NCBI GenBank assembly: GCA_027294925.1
Contig: JAPULM010000337.1
Coordinates: forward strand, 1-15,463
Source of the DNA: a bacterium
GTDB taxonomy: Bacteria; Tectomicrobia; Entotheonellia; Entotheonellales; Entotheonellaceae
Length of the DNA: 15,463 nucleotides
Direction: 5' to 3'
A program made the translations under genes and the position numbers. Shown piece after piece: positions 6,619-12,766 of the stretch (its first letter is position 1; the number at the start of each line of letters is the position of its first letter). Under the pieces are notes generated by a model. It did not search any database. It was not told where the DNA came from and worked only from the letters and a program-made list of their open reading frames with translations.

Positions 6619-7794
6619 CTACTCACCGTCCGCAACCGGACCGAACGTCGCAAGGGGAAAATCTGGCTCAAGGCCCAGGACCACCTGGCTATACGTCCCG
6701 TAACGACTCTCTGAAACCCAACCGTGGTGTCGAACCGTGTGAATGTCTCGGAACGCCCGTTCAATCGGGCTGCGTGCATAGATGCCGCTCGTGCCGGCGG
6801 CAACGCTCACATGGTCTACAGCATCTACGGAACTCTGCATCAAGTGAACGGCGGCAAGCATGAGCTTAGCCTTCTCTTCTTTCGTCGAAGCTTGCCCAGA
6901 CGCCGTCCGCTCCCATGCTTCCGCGACCGTCTCATAAAAGAACGAGCGAGCTGAACATAATACGCCCTCGGCTTTGCCAAGCGCCATCTGGGCCACCGGT
7001 CGTTCGCGCAACGACGTCGCCGACATGAACGGCGTTTTACCCTGTGCTAGCCGTTTGAACTCATCGATTGCCTGTGTTGCGATACCGAGTCCAACAGGTG
7101 CGAGGATGAAGATGCCCTCTCCCAGGCTCGGATAGGCGTATAGAGGCCCTTGGAAATGGCTCCCCGGCTCGAACACGGGTTCAAGCGGCCACGTGCGCGC
7201 GGTAGGAACGAAAACCTCTTTGACAGCCACATCGTTGCTGTCGGTCCCCCGCATACCCATTGTGTACCAGGTGTCGACAACGGTCAGGTCTTTCTTGGCA
7301 ATGAACGCTCCCCGTAGGCCGTCGACACCGGGGGACTGCACAAGCGTCATAAGCCAGTCTGCGTCACTGATGTTGCTGCCGAGCGGGTTTTGCCCCGAGA
7401 CGCGATAGCCACCGTCGACAGGGATTGCTTCCATAGGTGGATGAATGGCCAGGGCGATCACCGTGTCGGGGCCGTTGGTGTAGATCTCCTGAGCGCCTTC
7501 ATTGGGAAGGTGAGCGCAGTAGAAGTCTCCCGAGTTGGCTGCCTGCAACGTCCAACCTGTCGCACTGTCAAACCGCGACACTTCTTCGACAACGCGAGCA
7601 CAGGTCATGGGGTCGGTCTCAAGTCCTCCCAGCGATTTTGGCGTCACCATCCGGACGAGTCCGGCCTCTTTTATCGCCTTCATGACGACCTGGGGCACGC
7701 GGCGGTTTTGCTCGCCGGCAGCGCTGTGCTCGGCGATCAGCGGCCCGAGACTCGAGGCGACGGCCAACAGTTCAGTGTCAATTTTGTGCGTCAC
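6619..7794 (-). CDS. Acyl-CoA dehydrogenase-family flavoprotein, probably monooxygenase-like (DszC/HsaA type)
   Basis: This 391-residue protein has the acyl-CoA dehydrogenase fold in order: an N-terminal helical domain (residues 1-115), a mid beta-domain with GGYRVSGQNPLGS (128-140) and GMRGTDSNDVAVKEVFVP (180-197), and a C-terminal helical domain. The C-terminal part (about 235-378) fits the 'type 2' domain of flavin-dependent monooxygenases, ending FRDIHTVRHHGW (348-359). The YEGT-type catalytic Glu segment of true acyl-CoA dehydrogenases is not seen. The likely role is therefore oxygenation of an aromatic or similar compound with reduced flavin supplied by a partner, but plain dehydrogenation cannot be excluded. 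The start is a GTG at 7794-7792 with GGAAGGGA upstream. No flavin reductase gene is adjacent. Cytoplasmic, single-gene transcript. Confidence 0.85.
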   Translation of the reverse strand: MTHKIDTELLAVASSLGPLIAEHSAAGEQNRRVPQVVMKAIKEAGLVRMVTPKSLGGLETDPMTCARVVEEVSRFDSATGWTLQAANSGDFYCAHLPNEGAQEIYTNGPDTVIALAIHPPMEAIPVDGGYRVSGQNPLGSNISDADWLMTLVQSPGVDGLRGAFIAKKDLTVVDTWYTMGMRGTDSNDVAVKEVFVPTARTWPLEPVFEPGSHFQGPLYAYPSLGEGIFILAPVGLGIATQAIDEFKRLAQGKTPFMSATSLRERPVAQMALGKAEGVLCSARSFFYETVAEAWERTASGQASTKEEKAKLMLAAVHLMQSSVDAVDHVSVAAGTSGIYARSPIERAFRDIHTVRHHGWVSESRYGTYSQVVLGLEPDFPLATFGPVADGE

Positions 7795-7877
7795 AATGCT
7801 CCCTTCCTTGGTGTATGCAGGTCGATGGTGCGCGGTCCAATACCTCGTCGCATCCGACGGGATGAGAAGATAGAACG

Positions 7878-7911
7878 CCCGTGAGATAGAGGGCTTTGCT
7901 ATCTCTCAGGG
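7878..7911. repeat. Imperfect hairpin in the flavoprotein leader region
   Basis: GAGATAG (7883-7889) pairs with CTATCTC (7899-7905) around a 9-base loop. The stem can be extended by T-A and CCC/GGG pairs across a small bulge. It lies about 85-115 bases upstream of the minus-strand GTG start, so it could be a leader structure or operator. Its function is unknown. Confidence 0.3.
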
Positions 7912-8076
7912 AAGGAGAAGGGAATCGAAGCGGCAAAGGCGATGCGGAGTATGTCTGCAAAGATAGAAAAGAATGCTACCAGTGAACATCTCGTATGTGG
8001 CATGCAGTCTAGCATATAGGCGACCGCAGTACGAGCGAAAACTTCAGCAGCCTCAGCGTGTAAGACAGATACCACA

Positions 8077-8106
8077 AATTGCAGCTTCGCGGGGAATGCT
8101 GCAATT
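8077..8106. repeat. 9-bp perfect inverted repeat
   Basis: AATTGCAGC (8077-8085) pairs with GCTGCAATT (8098-8106) around a 12-base loop. T-rich sequence follows on the plus strand (8111-8130) but not directly at the stem, so terminator function is doubtful. It marks the start of the AT-rich stretch before the recombinase relic and could be an old mobile-element end. Confidence 0.35.
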
Positions 8107-8238
8107 CCGGGTTTTGCTAGAGTTTTAGTATAAGTGACTTATTATTAGCGACATATGCAGATGTGCAATTTATTGTACCCGAAAAAAAAGACTATGCAAT
8201 AAAAACGCGACGGTGGCGCTAGATATAGCGATCCTTGA

Positions 8239-8732
8239 CGGCACAGCATGTATTTTGACACCTTGGTGGGTATCCTGGATCGGGCATGGTTCTACGCAGG
8301 CTATACGATCGAGACTCGGAATTCGGCAGATCGGGCTAAATATGGCAAAAAGAAACCGCTGGGACAGTTGGCTCCAGGACTTCATCATGCGATTATTACC
8401 TCAGAAGAAGCGCGTAAGACGCTCGGTAAACGTAAGACTGTACGGGTTGCCCATACCCGCACTCGGCAAAAGTTTCCCTGTGTTGGCCTTTTACGATGTG
8501 GGAAGTGCGGATGCTCGATGTACGTGTATCAGGCTGTAAAACAACCAAAGAAGGGTGCTAAGCGAACGAACTTCATTATTTATGTAAGACGCGGCACGGC
8601 GCTCAGAAATGGTCTGCGAGACGTAAAGGGATTGAGCTTCAATCATGCGGCATGCCGTGGGTCCGTGTGGAGGCGTTCGCGCCGCCGCCGCAGCGGCATA
8701 AAGCTTGGCCCAACACGCAAAACAGCGTATGA
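8239..8732 (+). pseudogene. Serine site-specific recombinase relic (Recombinase and zinc-ribbon domains)
   Basis: The reading frame starts just after a stop at 8236-8238 and lacks the N-terminal resolvase catalytic domain. TLVGILDRAWFYAGYTIETR matches the 'vrriLtNpfYaG' core of the Recombinase domain, followed by LAPGLHHAIITSEEARKTL (the usual 'H.aIIs.e' segment). RQKFPCVGLLRCGKCGCSMY is the start of the recombinase zinc ribbon. At about 8573 the coding signal moves to another frame, where HYLCKTRHGAQKW and LQSCGMPW supply the remaining ribbon cysteines, ending at the TGA 8730-8732. The catalytic domain is missing and a one-base deletion is likely, so the gene is dead. It is the only mobile-element trace in the window and may record a past insertion next to the hydrolase gene. 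Confidence 0.7.
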
Positions 8733-8750
8733 TACAGATAGATGTATCAT
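8729..8750. promoter_or_regulatory. Operator-like perfect palindrome upstream of the hydrolase
   Basis: ATGATACA (8729-8736) and TGTATCAT (8743-8750) form a perfect 8-bp inverted repeat with a 6-base spacer, a layout typical of dimeric repressor or activator sites. It lies 15 bases upstream of a good promoter for the alpha/beta hydrolase gene. The same half-site, TGTATCAT, recurs at 9554-9561 just after that gene. No regulator gene is seen nearby. Confidence 0.45.
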
Positions 8751-8765
8751 CCATTGGCATCTGTC

Positions 8766-8793
8766 TTGAAATCATCTTATGTAGTGGTATCTT
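8766..8793 (+). promoter_or_regulatory. Putative promoter of the alpha/beta hydrolase gene
   Basis: TTGAAA (8766-8771, five of six consensus bases) is followed after 16 bases by TATCTT (8788-8793). The -10 is preceded by TGG, giving an extended -10. The transcript would start near 8800, just ahead of the GGAGGA ribosome binding site. The palindrome at 8729-8750 is placed where an upstream activator or repressor could act. Confidence 0.5.
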
Positions 8794-8818
8794 GGACCTA
8801 ACGGAGGAAGAGAAAAGC

Positions 8819-9541
8819 ATGGCCTTATTCGAACGTGGTGAGATCAAGCTTTATTACGAAGAACATGGTACGGGATTTCCGGTTTTACTCATCGCACCGG
8901 GCGGCATGCGCTCAGCCGTGTCATTCTGGCAAGACACGCCATGGAACCCCATTGAGCAGCTGGCGCCAAACTATCGTGTTATTGCCATGGACCAACGCAA
9001 CGCCGGGCAGTCGACAGCCCCCGTTCGCGCCACCGACAGTTGGCATGTCTACACGGAAGACCAGCTGGCCCTGCTTGACCACCTCGGCGTCGATCGCTTC
9101 CATGTGGCAGGCATGTGTATTGGCGGTCCTTACATCATGGGACTGATTGACGCCGTGCCGCAACGCGTAACGTCGGCCGTTTTGTTTCAGACTATTGGCC
9201 TAGACGACAACCGACAGGCATTTTTCGAGATGTTTGACAGTTGGGCGGATGAAATCAAGCCAGCGCGGCCCGAGATCAGCGAGGAGACCTGGACTGCCTT
9301 CAGAACCGCTATGTACAGTGGTGACTTTCTGTTCACGGCGTCGCGAGAATTTGTCGCCAATTGCGCCACCCCGATGCTGGTGCTGCTGGGCAATGACCTG
9401 TATCATCCGGAATCCTCCTCGCGCGAGGTTGCTGCACTGGCACCGAACGCGATACTGATCGAGAACTGGAAAGAACCCGAGCACCAACCCGCGGCGATAC
9501 AGGCGATGGACAGCTTTTTGGCGGAACATACGCCGCATTAA
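8819..9541 (+). CDS. Alpha/beta hydrolase with a cysteine nucleophile
   Basis: This 240-residue protein has the alpha/beta hydrolase fold: VLLIAPGGM near residue 22 (oxyanion region), DQRNAGQS at 58-65, and the nucleophile elbow GMCIGG at 98-103. The catalytic acid is probably D193 (LLGNDLYHP) and the His is probably H222 (PEHQPAA). The nucleophile is Cys100 where most relatives have Ser in GxSxG. A Cys nucleophile is known in dienelactone hydrolases, so lactone or thioester substrates are possible, but the substrate is not known. The ATG at 8819 is chosen because GGAGGA lies about ten bases upstream and the fold starts directly after it; longer in-frame readings enter the recombinase relic. 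It has its own promoter and an operator-like palindrome. No signal peptide. Confidence 0.88.
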   Translation: MALFERGEIKLYYEEHGTGFPVLLIAPGGMRSAVSFWQDTPWNPIEQLAPNYRVIAMDQRNAGQSTAPVRATDSWHVYTEDQLALLDHLGVDRFHVAGMCIGGPYIMGLIDAVPQRVTSAVLFQTIGLDDNRQAFFEMFDSWADEIKPARPEISEETWTAFRTAMYSGDFLFTASREFVANCATPMLVLLGNDLYHPESSSREVAALAPNAILIENWKEPEHQPAAIQAMDSFLAEHTPH

Positions 9542-9605
9542 AACCTCTCATGGTGTATCATATGTGAGTAGGGCGCCAAGGCTGCGGGAACGATCCTCAC
9601 CCCGG

Positions 9606-9633
9606 TCTTCTCCCTGGCCAGGGAGAGAGAAGA
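9606..9633. repeat. REP-like palindrome between hydrolase and oxidoreductase genes
   Basis: TCTCCCTGGCCAGGGAGA (9609-9626) is a perfect 18-base palindrome, and TCT/AGA pairs extend it across a small bulge. CCTCACCCCGG stands just before it. This composition resembles the dispersed 'CCTCACCC..CTCTCCC..GGGAGAG' intergenic repeats seen in many bacterial genomes. It may fold in RNA between the two genes, but there is no T-run. Confidence 0.5.
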
Positions 9634-9666
9634 TTTGTAGCCAGCTATTTATGGAGCACACACAGC

Positions 9667-10749
9667 GTGAATAAACAATGGCTTGCAGCACGCATACCGC
9701 CTGGTGCGTTTCCTGTCGACGACGATTTCCAGTTGGTCGACACCCCGATTCCTGAACCCGGGGAAAACCAGATGCTAACGCGGACCATCTATCTGTCACT
9801 CGATCCTTATCAATGGGCGCGACGACACAGCGATATGGTCGCGGTGGGCGACGTCTGCCACGGCCGTACGGTCTCGCAGGTGGTGAAAAGCCGCCTCGCC
9901 GGATATGCAGAAGGCGATTTTGTCTTCAATACCAATGGTTGGCAAGAATACGGTCTGAGCGGGAAAGGCATTTCCGTCTTCGGCTATATGCACCCCCGCA
10001 AGATTGATCCGGCGCAGGCGCCAATCTCCACCGCTATTGGGATCATGGGGATGCTCGGTCTCACCGCCTACGCCGGCATGGCCCTGCAGTGCGAACCCAA
10101 AGCAGGCGAAACGGTGGTGGTGTCGGCGGCTTCCGGCGGGGTGGGACAGGTGGCGAGCCAAATTGCCAAAATATATGGCTGTCGCACCATCGGCATTGCG
10201 GGTATTCAGAAAAAGTGCGATTTCGTCACCCAGGTATTGGGTCTCGATGCCTGCGTATCGCACCTCAACCCGTCTCTGGCACAAGACCTCAAGGACGCCT
10301 GCCCGGATGGCATTGACGCATACTTTGAAAACGTAGGTGGCAAGGTGTTTGATGCTGTTTTACCGCTTCTGAAGCCCAACTCCCGTATTAGCCTGTGCGG
10401 CCTCATCTCTCAATACGGTAACCAACAGGGCTATGGACACGACGCCTGGAGAGCGCAGGGGCAGTCAACCTTTGAGCGGCAAAATGTTCAGGTAGATGAC
10501 TTACACGTAGGCCAATTTGTCGATGCGCACCAGACGCAATTCCTACACCAGATGGGTATTTGGGTACGCGAGGGCAAAATCAAATACAAAGAGGATTTAT
10601 GGCCTGGTCTGGAGCAGGCGCCTGTGGCCTTTAGAGCGCTGTTAGAAGGTGGCAATTTTGGCAAAACCATCGTCGGCGTGGGCGAAGATCCCAGCTTGGA
10701 CGAAACGATCAAAAATCGGCGCGCCGGTACCGATATCCTACACGCCTAA
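9667..10749 (+). CDS. Zinc-independent medium-chain NADP-dependent oxidoreductase (2-alkenal reductase / prostaglandin reductase-like)
   Basis: This 360-residue protein belongs to the medium-chain dehydrogenase/reductase family, leukotriene B4 dehydrogenase/CurA-like branch. Seen in order: an N-terminal catalytic domain with YLSLDPYQWAR (residues 42-52), then MGMLGLTAYAGM (127-138). The Rossmann fingerprint is AASGGVGQVASQIAK (154-168), followed by an NADP-binding basic patch around QKKCDF (181-186) and YFENVGG (219-225). No structural-zinc Cys cluster is present. Relatives reduce the activated double bond of alpha,beta-unsaturated ketones or aldehydes with NADPH; the physiological substrate is unknown. 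The start is a GTG at 9667 with GGAG at 9653-9656. It follows the hydrolase by 125 bases on the same strand. Confidence 0.9.
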   Translation: MNKQWLAARIPPGAFPVDDDFQLVDTPIPEPGENQMLTRTIYLSLDPYQWARRHSDMVAVGDVCHGRTVSQVVKSRLAGYAEGDFVFNTNGWQEYGLSGKGISVFGYMHPRKIDPAQAPISTAIGIMGMLGLTAYAGMALQCEPKAGETVVVSAASGGVGQVASQIAKIYGCRTIGIAGIQKKCDFVTQVLGLDACVSHLNPSLAQDLKDACPDGIDAYFENVGGKVFDAVLPLLKPNSRISLCGLISQYGNQQGYGHDAWRAQGQSTFERQNVQVDDLHVGQFVDAHQTQFLHQMGIWVREGKIKYKEDLWPGLEQAPVAFRALLEGGNFGKTIVGVGEDPSLDETIKNRRAGTDILHA

Positions 10750-10834
10750 GTGCTACGCATCGCAATTAAAGGCGACAAGATAAACTTGTGACACACGGTT
10801 GCTTGCCGAATCAAACCATGAGACAAAATTACCC

Positions 10835-12640
10835 GTGGCATTAATCAGTATGCGCGACATCAGCATGGGGTTTGGTGGCCCCTTGGTGCTGGATCGCCTA
10901 TCCTTTCAAATCGAACGCGGGGAGCGAGTGTGCCTTTTAGGACGTAATGGCGAAGGTAAATCGACCTTGTTGTCCGTCGTAAACGGCGACGTCTCCCCGG
11001 ATGCCGGCGACATCGTCCGCCAACCCGGCCTTCGCATTGGTCATCTGGCGCAAGAGGTGCCACAAGGTCTATCGGGTACAGTCTTCGAGGTAGTCGCTAG
11101 CCGGCATCGCCCCCAGGATCGTCAAACGTCATTGCCGTCCAACGATGACACCGGCGACGCACAATGGCACGTTGACCGGGTGTTGTCGCAGCTGCAGTTA
11201 GAGTCAACCACCAGCTTTGAAACACTCTCAGGTGGATTAAAACGGCGCGTCCTACTGGCGCGGGCGCTGGTCGATAACCCAGATATCTTGCTGTTGGACG
11301 AACCAACGAACCATTTAGACGTTGACGCTATCACCTGGTTAGAAACGTTTCTCCTGCGCCAGACACAAACCTTAATGTTTGTAACCCACGATCGCATGCT
11401 GCTGCGGAAACTCGCGACGCGTATTGTGGAGCTGGACCGCGGTCGACTGGCCGATTGGGCGTGTGACTACGACACCTTTTTACAGCGTAAGCAAGACATG
11501 CTGGACGTTGAAACCGAGCAATGGGCACAGTCCGACAAAAAATTAGCCCAGGAAGAGGTCTGGATACGGCAAGGGATCAAGGCGCGCCGCACCCGTAACG
11601 AAGGACGCGTACGAGCGCTCCAGCAGCTACGCACCACACGCCAGACGCGCCGTGAACAAACTGGCATCGCCCGTATCCAGGCCCAAAAACCAGAACGCTC
11701 CGGCGATCTGGTTATCGAAGCCAAAGACGTCAGCTTTAGCTATGATGCACAAGCGCTGATCGAAAACTTTTCAACCCTTATTATGCGGGGCGACAAAGTG
11801 GGCATTCTTGGGCCCAATGGCTCAGGTAAAACCACACTTTTGTGTTTGCTCCTCCGACAATTAACCCCGCAACACGGATCGGTGCGTCTTGGCGCCCGGC
11901 TTGAAATGGTCTATTCCGATCAACTGCGAGAGCAGCTTGACGACCATAAAACGGTGCAGGAAAATGTCGCTGGCAGCAACGACACGATCATCTTTAATGG
12001 TCAGCCACGTCATATTTTGAGTTACCTGCAAGATTTCCTGTTTGCTCCAGACCGCGCCCGCAGCCCAGTGCGCATCCTCTCTGGCGGGGAGCGCAACCGC
12101 TTACTGCTAGCGAAGCTGTTTACCAAACCGTCTAATGTGTTGGTGCTTGATGAACCGACGAATGATTTAGACACCGAAACTCTAGAACTGCTTGAAGAGC
12201 TGCTCTTGTCATATAGCGGCACGGTGTTGCTGGTCAGCCACGACCGGGCCTTTCTCAATCACGTGGTCACCAGCACCCTGGTGCTGGAAGGTAAAGGCCG
12301 AGTGCGTGAGTATGTCGGCGGTTATGACGACTGGCTACGACAACGCCAACCGCCCAACATCGCAAAACCGAAAACACCGGCACCAGTAAAACCTCGCCCG
12401 TCGGCCAAACGGCCGCGCAAGTTAACCTATAAGGAACAACGCGAACTGGAAGACCTCCCGCAACGCATTGAAGTCTTGGAAACGGAACAAGCGGCGCTAT
12501 ACCAAACCATGACGGAGCCGACCTTCTATCGCCAAGACAGCGATGCTATTGTAAACGCAAAAGCCCAGCTGGCCGTCATTGAGCAGACACTGCACGACGC
12601 CTATGCCCGTTGGGAAGAACTGGAGGCCCTACCACGTTAG
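10835..12640 (+). CDS. uup: ABC-F family ATPase, Uup type
   Basis: This 601-residue protein carries two complete ABC ATPase domains and no membrane segments, the ABC-F pattern. Domain 1: Walker A GRNGEGKST (36-44), signature LSGG (131-134), Walker B ILLLDEPTNHLD (151-162), switch His185. The inter-domain linker includes GIKARRTRNEGRVRAL (247-262), typical of Uup. Domain 2: GPNGSGKTT (326-334), LSGGE (415-419), LVLDEPTNDLD (436-446), switch His469. A basic Pro/Lys stretch leads into a C-terminal coiled coil (about 528-598), the Uup C-terminal domain. The GTG at 10835 is preferred because (M)ALISMRDIS matches the family opening; the TTG at 10799 and the ATG at 10850 are alternatives. ABC-F proteins act on the ribosome during translation. 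A Uup housekeeping role is most likely, with antibiotic protection less so. Confidence 0.92.
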   Translation: MALISMRDISMGFGGPLVLDRLSFQIERGERVCLLGRNGEGKSTLLSVVNGDVSPDAGDIVRQPGLRIGHLAQEVPQGLSGTVFEVVASRHRPQDRQTSLPSNDDTGDAQWHVDRVLSQLQLESTTSFETLSGGLKRRVLLARALVDNPDILLLDEPTNHLDVDAITWLETFLLRQTQTLMFVTHDRMLLRKLATRIVELDRGRLADWACDYDTFLQRKQDMLDVETEQWAQSDKKLAQEEVWIRQGIKARRTRNEGRVRALQQLRTTRQTRREQTGIARIQAQKPERSGDLVIEAKDVSFSYDAQALIENFSTLIMRGDKVGILGPNGSGKTTLLCLLLRQLTPQHGSVRLGARLEMVYSDQLREQLDDHKTVQENVAGSNDTIIFNGQPRHILSYLQDFLFAPDRARSPVRILSGGERNRLLLAKLFTKPSNVLVLDEPTNDLDTETLELLEELLLSYSGTVLLVSHDRAFLNHVVTSTLVLEGKGRVREYVGGYDDWLRQRQPPNIAKPKTPAPVKPRPSAKRPRKLTYKEQRELEDLPQRIEVLETEQAALYQTMTEPTFYRQDSDAIVNAKAQLAVIEQTLHDAYARWEELEALPR

Positions 12641-12686
12641 TCCGAGGCACGCTACTCGCAGCCCCCTTGAGTCATTCATCGTTCGT

Positions 12687-12719
12687 CACCTTCACCAAGA
12701 AGGTGTTGCCTCACTTTTT
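12687..12719 (+). terminator. Possible terminator after the ABC-F gene
   Basis: CACCTTC (12687-12693) pairs perfectly with GAAGGTG (12699-12705) around a 5-base loop, 46 bases after the ABC-F stop. A five-T run (12715-12719) follows only after a nine-base gap, so this is a weak Rho-independent terminator at best. It would separate the ABC-F gene from the halogenase-like gene. Confidence 0.4.
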
Positions 12720-12766
12720 ATAGATTGAGCGGCTGCCCACATATTTCAAATAAGGCTGTGGTTTAG

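Larger units (their letters stand above)
7795..8238. other. Gene-poor gap upstream of the flavoprotein gene
   Basis: No convincing gene is seen in this stretch of over 400 bases. It should hold the promoter of the minus-strand flavoprotein gene, though no clear -35/-10 pair is visible. It carries two hairpins described separately, and its right part (about 8100-8210) is clearly more AT-rich than its surroundings. That shift coincides with the left side of the serine-recombinase relic and may mark acquired DNA. Confidence 0.4.

Noticed and set aside
8213..8539. 108-codon ORF overlapping the recombinase relic
   Set aside because: Only the other frame shows recombinase motifs such as FYAGY and LLRCGKCG; this one has no recognisable pattern.
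10775..10791. ACAAG/CTTGT hairpin before the ABC-F gene as a terminator
   Set aside because: A five-pair AT-rich stem without a following T-run is not enough.
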